Assembly: GCA_041660225.1 (NCBI GenBank)
Contig: JBAZWV010000001.1
Span: forward strand, 1-64,000
From: JBAZWV01 sp041660225
GTDB lineage: Bacteria; Patescibacteriota; Patescibacteriia; 2-12-FULL-60-25
DNA length: 64,000 bases
Direction: 5' to 3'
Below the pieces are notes generated by a model. It ran no database searches and was not told the origin of the DNA. It was given only the letters and a program-made list of their open reading frames with translations. A program made the translations under genes and the position numbers. This document shows, one piece after another, positions 16,320 through 25,444 of this stretch (the first letter of the stretch is position 1; each line of letters starts with the position of its first letter).

Positions 16320-17927
16320 ATGCGACGTCCTAGCGCATTGCTGAAGGTCGCGACGCTTTGGGCGTTCGCGACTCTGTTTCTTTTCGCTTGTAGCGACGAC
16401 ACCGCGCCGCCGCCATCGGACACGACGACCAGCTCCTCATCCTCTTCTACCGGAAACGGTGGAGAGGCTGGCGCTCCCGTTCAAGGGGGCGGCGGAGAAG
16501 GAGACGGCGGCGAACCGACGAACGGTGGCGGAGGCCAGGGCGGCAACGGCGGCCAACCCATCGGAGGATCCGGTGGTGATGGCGGCATGATTTCCGAAGG
16601 CGGTGCCGGAGGATCTGCCAGTGATGGTGGCTCCGCTGGAACCGGTGGCGAAGGTGGAGGCGTAGAAAGCTGTGGCGCAGATGAAAAACTCTGTATGCCG
16701 ACAGGCTGCGTTGACACCGACATCGCTCACGGTTGTGCGGGAGCTTCCTGCGCGCCATGCGCGTACGCAAACGCAAGCGCGCTTTGCGACGCGAGCGATT
16801 CATGTGCCATGGATGTGTGCAATTCCGGTTACACGGATTGCAACAACTCACCAGCCGACGGCTGCGAGTCCTTCAACAACTCGAACTGCTGCGTTGCGTG
16901 GCAGGCGGGAACGGGGCTGACATGCACCAATTGGATGGAGCATCCTGATCCGGACCTCGCCGCACTCAATCTCGTGTGGGGCGGCCAAGCTCTCACGAAC
17001 ACGGACGCGTTTGTCGTCGGAGGTACGTACCAGACGGGGAAGATTCTCCGTTACAATGGTACGGACTTCGTTCCGCAGAACGTGCCGGCGAACCAATACC
17101 TCCTCGAGGTTTTAGCTCTCAGCTCGACTGAGGCGCTGGCAGTGGGCCGAGGTCCGCAATGGGACTACGACTGTCTGCTTATCGAGCTCGGGACTGGAGA
17201 TACGTGGAACACGGTCTCCGGGACGCCTACGCTCGGAACAAGCGGTTCCTGCCGATCGATCTGGGGCCAAAGTTCAAATGAGCTTTTTCTCCTGGGTGCA
17301 AACAACCTTGGCCACCATGTTTTTCGTGGGCCTAAGAATGGCCCGTGGATCGAGATGGTGCTGCCATCTTTCCCCGGCAACCTGGATTTGATTCAGATCT
17401 GGGGAACTGGGGCGAACGACATCTACGTTGTGGGAGCACTGTTGGACGCAAACAGTAACCCTGTACAAGGCGTCTTGCTCCACTACGACGGCAACCTCCA
17501 GAATCAATGGTCTTCGTTGACTGTTGATCCTTCTGTCACGGCTCTTCGTTCGATCTCCGGATCGGGGCCGTGCGAAGTCATCGTTGGCGGCTCCATGAAC
17601 AATGGAGTTTCCGACCTTGGCGTCACGATCCACTACGACGGAATGAGTTGGCAGACGCCCGTTCAAACCACGGACGTGAGCTTCGTGAGGGGGGTTGATG
17701 GTCGACGGGGACAGAACAAGACATTGGCCGTTGGTACGGACGCGTCGAGCCCGCCATTCTTTGTCTCGAAATTCGGTAATGACGAGGGGGACCATTCACT
17801 CGGATGGACCAGCCCGTTGTCGAACTACGGATATCTGCGTGGTCTCTCGACCGTGCCAGGATCTAACAAGGTCTTTGTCTTCGCGGAGACGAATGGCGGT
17901 CAGGTACTGACAGCGGACTGCAACTGA
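16320..17927 (+). CDS. Myxobacterial-style lipoprotein with Gly-rich linker and beta-propeller-like repeats
   Basis: A 535-residue protein. The signal peptide ends in a lipobox with Cys24 (LFLFAC), then a Ser run and a Gly-rich linker (about 45-125), then a Cys-rich segment (about 127-200: CGADEKLC, CAPCA, DGCESFNNSNCC), and finally repeats such as SIWGQSSNELFLLG and IWGTGANDIYVVGA of the type that builds propellers. This composition is typical of myxobacterial surface lipoproteins and differs visibly from neighbours in its higher G+C. It would be anchored outside the cell; binding partner unknown. Start at 16320 has GAGG 6 bases upstream. Confidence 0.8.
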   Translation: MRRPSALLKVATLWAFATLFLFACSDDTAPPPSDTTTSSSSSSTGNGGEAGAPVQGGGGEGDGGEPTNGGGGQGGNGGQPIGGSGGDGGMISEGGAGGSASDGGSAGTGGEGGGVESCGADEKLCMPTGCVDTDIAHGCAGASCAPCAYANASALCDASDSCAMDVCNSGYTDCNNSPADGCESFNNSNCCVAWQAGTGLTCTNWMEHPDPDLAALNLVWGGQALTNTDAFVVGGTYQTGKILRYNGTDFVPQNVPANQYLLEVLALSSTEALAVGRGPQWDYDCLLIELGTGDTWNTVSGTPTLGTSGSCRSIWGQSSNELFLLGANNLGHHVFRGPKNGPWIEMVLPSFPGNLDLIQIWGTGANDIYVVGALLDANSNPVQGVLLHYDGNLQNQWSSLTVDPSVTALRSISGSGPCEVIVGGSMNNGVSDLGVTIHYDGMSWQTPVQTTDVSFVRGVDGRRGQNKTLAVGTDASSPPFFVSKFGNDEGDHSLGWTSPLSNYGYLRGLSTVPGSNKVFVFAETNGGQVLTADCN

Positions 17928-17939
17928 AGTTTCTATCTT

Positions 17940-17969
17940 GACCTGTCGGATTCATCCGGCAGGTCTTTT
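17940..17969 (+). terminator. Intrinsic terminator after the lipoprotein gene
   Basis: GACCTGTCGGA (17940-17950), loop TTCA, TCCGGCAGGTC (17955-17965), then TTTT. Confidence 0.85.
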
Positions 17970-17979
17970 GCTATTCATG

Positions 17980-17988
17980 TGATATACT
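17980..17988 (+). promoter_or_regulatory. Extended -10 promoter of the 17998 surface-protein gene
   Basis: TGA followed by TATACT (17983-17988). The ATG at 17998 is 9 bases later, so the transcript is predicted to have almost no leader. Confidence 0.65.
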
Positions 17989-17997
17989 TTGCGTATT

Positions 17998-19881
17998 ATG
18001 TTTCGCCTTCGCTCTTCCCATCTTGTCGCCATGGCAACCGTGTTCGCGGTTCCGATTGCGACCTTCGCTGCTTTTGCCGGTCCGAGTCAGGCTCCACCCG
18101 ATGGAAATGTTCCAGGCGTTGTATGGAATAGAACGACGGCTGGAGGCGCGACGAATCAACAGACTGCTGATTTTAATCTTGGTGGAAGCGGTCGATTAGC
18201 AGGAGACATTATTCTTACAAATACAAAAGCCCTGCGTGTCGATAATTCAGGATCAGCCACATTTAATGTTGGAAACTGGGGAGCGGGACAGCAGCCTCTA
18301 ACGATGATGGTGTGGGGGGACATTCAAACTAACTCTTTTGGTGTAGGCGTTGGTCTCGAAGGAAAAATCACAGCACCTAAATTTTGTATCGCGGCTGACT
18401 GTATCACTGCATGGCCCACCGGGGGTGGAGGAAGCGGTGATATCACAGGTGTCAGCGCTGGAACTGGTATTTCCGGTGGTGGGATGACGGGTGACGTTGT
18501 TATGACCTTTGATCAGGTTTATGGAGATGGTCGCTATGTGAATGCTGCCGGCGATACGATGACAGGTTTCTTGACGTTGAACGCGGATCCGTCGTTGCCG
18601 ATGCAAGCGGCGACAAAGCAGTATGTGGATAACTCCGTGTCTGCAGCTGGAGGAGGGGATGTGACGGGAGTTTCGGCAGGGACGGGTATTTTGGTGACAA
18701 CGCCGAACGGTCCGGTTCCTTCTGTCGCGTTTGATCCGGCGTATGGAGATGGACGCTATGTGAATGTCACAGGCGACAGTATGACGGGAACATTGAATGT
18801 ATCTACCTTTAACACTGATGGAATTAACGTCAGCTCAACGCTCGGAACAGGTCTGCGTGTAAGCGGAAACGTTTCTGGCATCACTTCGGTCTCTCAATTA
18901 GGAGAAGGCATCTTTGCGCGATCGTTCGCAAACGTCGGAGGTTCATTTCTCGGTGTAACGGCCGGTGTCGTGGGTGTGGGTAATTCTGTCGGCGGCTCCT
19001 TTCAGGGCCCGGTGGGTCTCACGGGTGTCGGTAATACCGCGAATGGCACTGGTGTCAGCGGGTATGCGACGCAGCTGAATGGCGTGGGAGGAAGATTTAT
19101 TGGAGGTTCCGTCATTGGAGGTAACGGGGTAGGTGTTTCAAGTACCGGTATGACGGGAGGCTTATTTGTCTCTGATCAAGGAAATGGAAAGGGTATCGTT
19201 GGAAAAGCACTGTTTTCCGGTGGAGTCGGTGCTGAATTTACGGGAGAGTTAGATGGTGTGCGTGGCTTTTCAAGCAATCCGAACGGTGCCGGCGTCTATG
19301 GCCAGGGGCTTATGGGCAGCGCGTTCCAAGGAGGTCTTCTCGGCATCGGCGTTTCGAGCACGGGAGCAACAGCTGCTATATTTCATTCGCCCACAACAAA
19401 CGGAAAAGGAGTCATGAGCAGAGCACTAAATACGAGTGGAGTCGCAGGAGAATTTTTTGGAGCGATTACAGGAATTAGTGGAGACGCAATCAGCGCAGGC
19501 GGACATGGGGTAGAGGGTTCGGCCGACGGTGTGAATGGTCAGGGTGGTAATTTCTCTGGAACACAGTATGGCGTATACGGGGTTGGTGATACGAGCGGCG
19601 CCTATTTCATCAATGGCGTTGATGCGAACTTCCGTGCGTACCTTGGATACAACGGCTATGGAGGCTACTTTGCGGCTCCGGCTGGTTCAACGGCCGTCTA
19701 CTCAGCAGGAAATATGACGGTTACCGGAAACATCACAGCATCAGGAAACACGTTGGCGAGCTGCGCATGGACAGCCTACGCGGCAGACGGTGCTCAGATT
19801 CTTTGTCCGGCGGGTGCGCCGCTTATGACGGGTGTTCAGCGCACCGGGGCGAACATGCGTGCATACTGCTGCGATCTGTAA
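17998..19881 (+). CDS. Secreted tail-fibre-like surface protein
   Basis: A 627-residue protein with a signal peptide (about 1-28, FRLRSSHLVAMATVFAVPIATFAAFA). Residues about 147 and 221 begin two near-copies of G-D-(I/V)-TGVSAGTGI, each followed by YGDGRYVN, GD(T/S)MTG and, in the first, an AATKQYVDN segment, all usual in phage tail fibres and tail-fibre-like adhesins. From about 270 onward it is a long series of Gly-rich beta repeats (GVGG, GVSSTG). It ends in a Cys-containing cap ending YCCDL. Probably an extracellular fibre for attachment; this is inference. Confidence 0.7.
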   Translation: MFRLRSSHLVAMATVFAVPIATFAAFAGPSQAPPDGNVPGVVWNRTTAGGATNQQTADFNLGGSGRLAGDIILTNTKALRVDNSGSATFNVGNWGAGQQPLTMMVWGDIQTNSFGVGVGLEGKITAPKFCIAADCITAWPTGGGGSGDITGVSAGTGISGGGMTGDVVMTFDQVYGDGRYVNAAGDTMTGFLTLNADPSLPMQAATKQYVDNSVSAAGGGDVTGVSAGTGILVTTPNGPVPSVAFDPAYGDGRYVNVTGDSMTGTLNVSTFNTDGINVSSTLGTGLRVSGNVSGITSVSQLGEGIFARSFANVGGSFLGVTAGVVGVGNSVGGSFQGPVGLTGVGNTANGTGVSGYATQLNGVGGRFIGGSVIGGNGVGVSSTGMTGGLFVSDQGNGKGIVGKALFSGGVGAEFTGELDGVRGFSSNPNGAGVYGQGLMGSAFQGGLLGIGVSSTGATAAIFHSPTTNGKGVMSRALNTSGVAGEFFGAITGISGDAISAGGHGVEGSADGVNGQGGNFSGTQYGVYGVGDTSGAYFINGVDANFRAYLGYNGYGGYFAAPAGSTAVYSAGNMTVTGNITASGNTLASCAWTAYAADGAQILCPAGAPLMTGVQRTGANMRAYCCDL

Positions 19882-19885
19882 TTCT

Positions 19886-19918
19886 AAAACGTCCCTCTTT
19901 CATCAGAGGGGCGTTTTT
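19886..19918 (+). terminator. Intrinsic terminator after the surface-protein gene
   Basis: AAAACGTCCCTCT (19886-19898), loop TTCATC, AGAGGGGCGTTTT (19905-19917), with a T-run; one G-U pair. Confidence 0.85.
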
Positions 19919-19932
19919 GATAGGCTTCCTTC

Positions 19933-21306
19933 ATGTTGAAACTCTGGAACACCGCCTCACGCTCGCTCGTTGAGGTTGAGCCTATTGAAACGGGGAAGAT
20001 CGGAATGTACGCCTGCGGACCGACGGTCTATCAGCGTGCCCACATCGGAAATCTTCGAGCCTATGTGATGGAAGATATTCTGCGACGGTCTCTTGAAGCT
20101 GATGGGTTACGTGTGAAGCATGTCGTCAACATTACGGATGTCGGTCATCTTACGGACGATGCAGACGGCGGGCAGGACAAGATGGAAAAAGCTTCGCAGA
20201 CGACGGGGGAATCTGCCTGGGAAATTGCACGTCGTTATACAAATCAATTTGTTGATGATTTGAAGCGTTTGAACATCCTCGCGCCATCATCGATGCCGAA
20301 GGCGACGGATCACATTCAAGAACAGATTGATCTGATCAAGACTCTGGAAGAAAAAGGCGCGACATATCGTACGAGTGATGGAATCTATTTTGATACGTCA
20401 ACGTTTCCTGACTACGGAAAACTTTCCGGCCAACCATTGGAAGAAAAAGAAGAAGGTGCGCGTGTCATGGCGAATGCGGAAAAGAAACATCCGACGGATT
20501 TCGCGCTTTGGAAATTTTCACCCGCTGGAGAAAAACGTCAGATGGAATGGGAAAGTCCGTGGGGAATGGGGTTTCCGGGTTGGCACATCGAGTGTTCCGC
20601 CATGGCTCGGAAAGAACTGGGTCAGCCGTTTGACATCCACGCAGGCGGCGTCGATCACATTCCGGTGCATCATGAGAATGAAATCGCACAGAGTGTCGCG
20701 GCATACGGGTCACCGCTTGCGAACGTTTGGTTTCATGTGGAGTTTCTTCTCGTTGATGGACAAAAAATGTCCAAATCCCTTGGAAATACATTTACGCTCG
20801 ATGATCTGACGGAACGAGGCTTTGATCCGCTTGATTTTCGTTACTTTTTGCTTGGCGCGCACTATCGACAGAAACAAAACTTCACGTGGGAAGCATTACA
20901 GGCTGCGAAAAACGCGCGCACGAAGCTTGTCCGAACCGTTCGCGATTGGAAAACGCCTCTCATCGGAAGCGTAAACACGGAAGCAGAATTTCTGTCCGCG
21001 ATGCACGATGATCTTAATACGCCACGAGCGTTGGCGGTTTTATGGAAACTTGTCGACTCGGATGAATCAACGGATGCGAAATCGGAAACGATCCTTCTGA
21101 TGGACCGTATTCTCGGACTTGGGTTAACGGATGCCGTCGCAAAACCGTCGACCGTTCCGGAAGATGTTTTGTGGTTGATGGAAGAACGTAAAAAAGCCCG
21201 CGAAGAAGGCTCATGGGCGGAATCAGATCGTCTTCGTGATGAAATTCTTTCCCGTGGCTGGATGATTGAAGATACGAAAGAAGGACAAAAAGCGTACCCT
21301 GTCTAG
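19933..21306 (+). CDS. cysS: Cysteinyl-tRNA synthetase
   Basis: Class I synthetase of 457 residues. The signature HIGH is HIGN (residues 37-40), usual for CysRS, in CGPTVYQRAHIGNLR with zinc ligand Cys28; further zinc ligands lie in HIECSAMA and HHENEIAQS. KMSKS is intact at 278-282 (QKMSKSLGN). The C-terminal helical domain is normal in length. Its stop codon overlaps the stop of the convergent corA gene within the shared CTAG at 21303-21306. Confidence 0.96.
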   Translation: MLKLWNTASRSLVEVEPIETGKIGMYACGPTVYQRAHIGNLRAYVMEDILRRSLEADGLRVKHVVNITDVGHLTDDADGGQDKMEKASQTTGESAWEIARRYTNQFVDDLKRLNILAPSSMPKATDHIQEQIDLIKTLEEKGATYRTSDGIYFDTSTFPDYGKLSGQPLEEKEEGARVMANAEKKHPTDFALWKFSPAGEKRQMEWESPWGMGFPGWHIECSAMARKELGQPFDIHAGGVDHIPVHHENEIAQSVAAYGSPLANVWFHVEFLLVDGQKMSKSLGNTFTLDDLTERGFDPLDFRYFLLGAHYRQKQNFTWEALQAAKNARTKLVRTVRDWKTPLIGSVNTEAEFLSAMHDDLNTPRALAVLWKLVDSDESTDAKSETILLMDRILGLGLTDAVAKPSTVPEDVLWLMEERKKAREEGSWAESDRLRDEILSRGWMIEDTKEGQKAYPV

Positions 21307-22250
21307 AGCCATTTTTTCTTCTTGAAGAAAAGAAGCATGCCGATGACACCGAGGATCATCAAACCAAGGATCACCCAAAATCCGTACGGATGATTGATGA
21401 GCGGCATATCCTGCGTGTTCATGCCAAAAATGGCGGCGATCAACGTGAGAGGAAATACGATGACGGAAAAAACTGTGAGCGTCTTCATGATTTCGTTGAT
21501 CCGGAAGTCGATGAGCGAAGCGTTCGCTTCATGTAACGCGTTGATCGTGTCTTTTTGTACATCGAGCGCGTCCCATACTTCTTTTGTCTGCTCGACAAGC
21601 CGCGCAAAATACGGTTCGGTTTTCTTCATCGGAAACCGTCCCTCCGCGCTACGCATGAACTGACGGAGGACGGTTTTATGCGCCTGAATGGACTTCCGCG
21701 CGTTTACGACGTTCGTTTTTATACGCAGTAACTCTTGGATAAGGTTTTTTTCAAAATCACGAAAGAGACGAGCTTCAATCTCATCGATATCGGTGGAAAG
21801 ATGAACCAGCATCGGAAAAATATCTTCCTCAAGCTCCGTAAGAATGGAATACAGCAGTGATAGGCTAGTCGTTGAAGCGGCGCTATTTACACGAGCGTGT
21901 TCTTTTGATGTCCGTTGAAACGATTCAAAGAGAGACGTGAGCGGAGCGAGTCCGTCGGGATTTACCGTCACAATTCGAGTCGGAGTAATGAAAAAATCCA
22001 CTTCTGATGAATAGATCGTTCGCGTTTTTCGATCGAACCGCGGATACAAAAGAATCATGAAGAGATAGTCCTCACGTTCCACCATACGCGGGCGTTGAAG
22101 CGGAGGCATCACCGCCTTAAGATCCAGCGGATGGATACCGAACGAACGTCGCAAGGCAGTGATTTCGCGTTTTTGGTTGTCTGAAACAAAGACCCATTCA
22201 AGATCTCCAACGGAAGCGCGTTGAAGCGCGAACCCATTCTGTCGAGGCAC
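21303..22250 (-). CDS. corA: CorA-family magnesium/cobalt transporter
   Basis: A 315-residue protein with a long cytoplasmic domain (1-255) rich in helices, then two membrane helices. The signature GMN (276-278) lies at the end of the first helix, followed by a short external loop NTQDMPLINHPYG. A Lys-rich tail (FFKKKKWL) ends the protein. It should form a pentameric divalent-cation channel. Transcribed leftward, convergent with cysS. Confidence 0.92.
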   Translation of the reverse strand: MPRQNGFALQRASVGDLEWVFVSDNQKREITALRRSFGIHPLDLKAVMPPLQRPRMVEREDYLFMILLYPRFDRKTRTIYSSEVDFFITPTRIVTVNPDGLAPLTSLFESFQRTSKEHARVNSAASTTSLSLLYSILTELEEDIFPMLVHLSTDIDEIEARLFRDFEKNLIQELLRIKTNVVNARKSIQAHKTVLRQFMRSAEGRFPMKKTEPYFARLVEQTKEVWDALDVQKDTINALHEANASLIDFRINEIMKTLTVFSVIVFPLTLIAAIFGMNTQDMPLINHPYGFWVILGLMILGVIGMLLFFKKKKWL

Positions 22251-22290
22251 GAGGCGAGTATATCATCTCGCGTCTTTGTTGGCGCGGATA

Positions 22291-22299
22291 TGGTACACT
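22291..22299 (+). promoter_or_regulatory. Extended -10 promoter of the 22310 gene
   Basis: TGG followed by TACACT (22294-22299); the ATG at 22310 is 10 bases downstream, another near-leaderless start. Confidence 0.55.
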
Positions 22300-22309
22300 T
22301 CCGGTGCGT

Positions 22310-22846
22310 ATGCCCGATCTTCCTACAGCTCTGAATCCGGAAATTCCACCGGCATCTGTTGAAGCTTCTCGAAACGAATCAACCGTCGAGGCGGATGAGC
22401 GTGCGTACGAACAACTTCCGGAAGCGAAGGAGCATTTTCTTGAAACACCCGCGGAGGACGCCCCAACGACGACGATTTCGATTCAGAAACCCGCACAGAC
22501 CGCAAAACTTCCGCGTTCTGCGCCGGCGCGAGCTCGTGTTGTGGATGACGTCACGGTCCGCATTGAACAAATTCTCGAAAAAGATCTCGGAGCGTTGTAT
22601 GAAACGTTGCCAATGGATGCGCGACCTGTCTTCAAACAAAAAGGCGAAGAGGTTTCCGATAGCATTGCGACGATGATCCGGTCCGCTCGCGTCGAAGCTT
22701 CGAGAGTCGTTCGTCTCATCCGAGACTGGCTTCTGACCATTCCCAACGTCAACAAATTTTTTCTGGAACAGGAAGCGAAAATTAAAACGGACGCGCTTCT
22801 CGAATACGTGGAGGCCCGTAAAGAAGATCTCGCCAAACACCCATGA
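22310..22846 (+). CDS. Hypothetical cytoplasmic protein paired with the 22843 ATPase
   Basis: 178 residues. The first 85 are Pro/Glu/Thr-rich and probably disordered; residues 85-175 are helical and charged (VTVRIEQILEKDLGALYETL, then MIRSARVEASRVVRLIRDWLLTIP). No family recognised. Its stop overlaps the next ATG (ATGA), so it is translationally coupled to a large conjugation-type ATPase and may be its adaptor. The ATG at 22310 is preferred over GTG at 22304. Confidence 0.65.
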   Translation: MPDLPTALNPEIPPASVEASRNESTVEADERAYEQLPEAKEHFLETPAEDAPTTTISIQKPAQTAKLPRSAPARARVVDDVTVRIEQILEKDLGALYETLPMDARPVFKQKGEEVSDSIATMIRSARVEASRVVRLIRDWLLTIPNVNKFFLEQEAKIKTDALLEYVEARKEDLAKHP

Positions 22847-25374
22847 TCTTTCCACTCCTACAGGCAACGCTCTTTGATGAACCCGGTGTGACGTCGGCCT
22901 TTGATCCGACAACGTTTGCGTTTGCCGGTTCCGCGCTTCTCATGGCGGCCGTTGCACTCGGAGGAGCGATGGCTGTTGTGATCACGCTGCTGCTTGTACG
23001 TCGATCATTCAACCGCAGCGGGAGTGCAAAACGAGCCTTCGGCATGGTCACGTTGAACATCAAAGTTCCAAAAGAAGGAACGGATAATGATGCCGACAAA
23101 TCACAACAACAGATTCAGGAAAAGATCGGTGTCATGGAGACGATCTTTTCGACGCTTGGCTCAATGACCGCAGAAAAGGGTTTGAAGACGTGGTTGTTTG
23201 GTCGAACGGACCAGGTAACGTTTGAGATCGTCGCGCACAAAGACAAGATCTCGTTTTATGTCGCGATTCCGGTGCACCAGCGTGATTTTATTGAAGAGCA
23301 AATCCATGCCCAGTATCCGCACGCGCAGATCGAACAGATTCTTGATTACAACATGTTCGCCCCCACGGGCGTTGTCATGGGAAGCTATCTCAAGCTTCGC
23401 AGAACGAATGCGTTTCCTGTCAAAACGTATCGCAAGCTTGAATCTGATCCGCTCAATTCGATTACGAATGCGCTCTCAAAAGTAACGGGAGATGACGGAG
23501 CTGCGATTCAATACGTCGTTCGCAGTGCTCGCAAGAGCTGGCGCGCAGAGGGACTTCGTATTGCGCGGGAAATGCAACAAGGAAAGAAATTGTCGGATGT
23601 TCAGAAGGGTGGCGTTGCGGGGACGATTGGAAAAGAATTGTCGAGCTTTGCTTCGACGGCAAAACCGAGCGACAAGGCACCGAAAGAAGCGTATCGCTTG
23701 TCACCGCTTGAAGAGGAAATGGTAAAAGGGCTTGAAGAAAAAGCCTCCAAAGCGGGTCTGGATGTCAATATTCGTATCGTTGTCTCTGCTTCAGATCCGA
23801 ACAGGGCACAACGTTATCTGAACGACATTCTTGGTGCGTATGGACAATATAATATTTACGAATACGGCAATTCTTTCGCGAAAGCTGCGCCACGCTTTCA
23901 AACCGTTTTGATCCGTCACTTTATCTTCCGTCATTTTGATGAACGCTACGCCATTGTTCTCAACGCGGAAGAGATCGCCTCGTTGTATCATTTTCCACTT
24001 CCGACAACGGAAACACCGAAAATTGATTGGCTGCTTGCGCGGAGAGCATTGCCTCCAACAAACTTACCGACGGAAGGAATCTTGCTCGGGCATTCGGAAT
24101 ATCGCGGTCACGACTACATGATTCGCATGAAGGCGCAGGATCGACGCCGCCATACCTATATCATCGGTAAATCCGGTTCCGGTAAAACAGAGCTCATGAA
24201 GAGCATGGTGAAACAGGATATCGAAGAAGGTCGAGGCGTCTGTGTCATCGATCCGCACGGTGATTTTGCCGAAGACGCGCTTTCATTCGTTCCGCGAGAA
24301 CGAGCGGATGATGTCATCTACTTCTCTCCTGCGGATACGGAACGTCCGATGGGACTCAACATGCTTGAGTTTGATGAACGCTATCCCGAACAAAAGACAT
24401 TCGTTATCAACGAGATGTTGAAGATTTTTGACAAGCTCTACGACCTCAAATCAACAGGTGGACCGATGTTCGAGCAATACATGCGCAATGCAATGCAGCT
24501 CATCATGGATGATCCGGAGTCGGGGAGTACCCTGATGGAAATTCCTCGCGTGCTGGCAGATGAGGAATTCCGCGCCTATAAAATTTCAAAGTGCAAAACA
24601 CAGGTTGTTATCGATTTCTGGACAAAAGAGGCGCAGAAGGCTGGCGGGGAAGCGTCGCTTCAAAACATGGTGCCGTACATCACCTCCAAGCTCACGCCGT
24701 TCATCTCGAACGACATCATGCGGCCGATTATCGGTCAGCAGAAGAGTGCGTTCAACGTGCGCGAGGCGATGGATGAGGGAAAAATTCTGCTCTTGAACCT
24801 CTCGAAAGGAAAACTTGGTGATATCAATGCGTATCTCATCGGCATGGTGCTCGTCGGAAAGATCTTGATGGCAGCGTTGTCCCGGACGGATATGGAAGCG
24901 GACAAGCGGAAAGATTTTTATCTCTACATCGACGAGTTCCAAAACTTCTTGACGGACTCCATCAGCTCGATTTTATCTGAAGCGCGCAAGTACGGTCTTG
25001 ATCTTGTGATCGCGCATCAATTTATCGGACAGCTCACGCAGAAAGGTGATACGTTGATTCGTGATGCCATTTTTGGAAACGTTGGAAGCATGATGGCGTT
25101 CCGCGTGGGTCCGGATGATGCGGAGTTCCTTGAAAAGGAATTTGCGCCCGTGTTCAATCAATATGATCTTATCAACGTCGAGGCGTTTACGTGCAACGCG
25201 AAAATCCTGATCGATAATACGGCAACGCGACCGTTCAACATGAAACCGTATCGTCCGATGCCGGGTCCGGATAAGGAATTACCTGCAATGATTCGAGAGC
25301 TGTCGCGTTATAAGTACGGCCGGAAGCGGGAATTGGTAGAAGCTGAAATAAAGGAAAGGTCGTTCATGAGCTAA
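22843..25374 (+). CDS. Membrane-anchored conjugation-type (TraD/VirD4-like) ATPase
   Basis: 843 residues: one membrane helix near 26-50 (SALLMAAVALGGAMAVVITLLLV), a large N-terminal domain, and a C-terminal motor with Walker A GKSGSGKT (442-449), DPHGD (470-474), Walker B FYLYIDEFQNF and the sensor region SEARKYGLDLVIAHQ. This is the type IV secretion coupling-protein family widespread in CPR genomes. No mating-pore or relaxase genes are nearby, so DNA uptake, pilus-linked transport or chromosome-related roles remain open. Confidence 0.85.
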   Translation: MIFPLLQATLFDEPGVTSAFDPTTFAFAGSALLMAAVALGGAMAVVITLLLVRRSFNRSGSAKRAFGMVTLNIKVPKEGTDNDADKSQQQIQEKIGVMETIFSTLGSMTAEKGLKTWLFGRTDQVTFEIVAHKDKISFYVAIPVHQRDFIEEQIHAQYPHAQIEQILDYNMFAPTGVVMGSYLKLRRTNAFPVKTYRKLESDPLNSITNALSKVTGDDGAAIQYVVRSARKSWRAEGLRIAREMQQGKKLSDVQKGGVAGTIGKELSSFASTAKPSDKAPKEAYRLSPLEEEMVKGLEEKASKAGLDVNIRIVVSASDPNRAQRYLNDILGAYGQYNIYEYGNSFAKAAPRFQTVLIRHFIFRHFDERYAIVLNAEEIASLYHFPLPTTETPKIDWLLARRALPPTNLPTEGILLGHSEYRGHDYMIRMKAQDRRRHTYIIGKSGSGKTELMKSMVKQDIEEGRGVCVIDPHGDFAEDALSFVPRERADDVIYFSPADTERPMGLNMLEFDERYPEQKTFVINEMLKIFDKLYDLKSTGGPMFEQYMRNAMQLIMDDPESGSTLMEIPRVLADEEFRAYKISKCKTQVVIDFWTKEAQKAGGEASLQNMVPYITSKLTPFISNDIMRPIIGQQKSAFNVREAMDEGKILLLNLSKGKLGDINAYLIGMVLVGKILMAALSRTDMEADKRKDFYLYIDEFQNFLTDSISSILSEARKYGLDLVIAHQFIGQLTQKGDTLIRDAIFGNVGSMMAFRVGPDDAEFLEKEFAPVFNQYDLINVEAFTCNAKILIDNTATRPFNMKPYRPMPGPDKELPAMIRELSRYKYGRKRELVEAEIKERSFMS

Positions 25375-25394
25375 TTTTGACTTTTAAGGCGGCG

Positions 25395-25403
25395 TGGTAT
25401 GCT
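25395..25403 (+). promoter_or_regulatory. Extended -10 promoter of the 25445 gene
   Basis: TGG followed by TATGCT (25398-25403); TTGACT at 25377-25382 stands 15 bases upstream, a little close for a -35. Confidence 0.5.
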
Positions 25404-25444
25404 GGGTGTGGATAAAAAAATCTCGCCTGGGTGGGCGGAAATAC

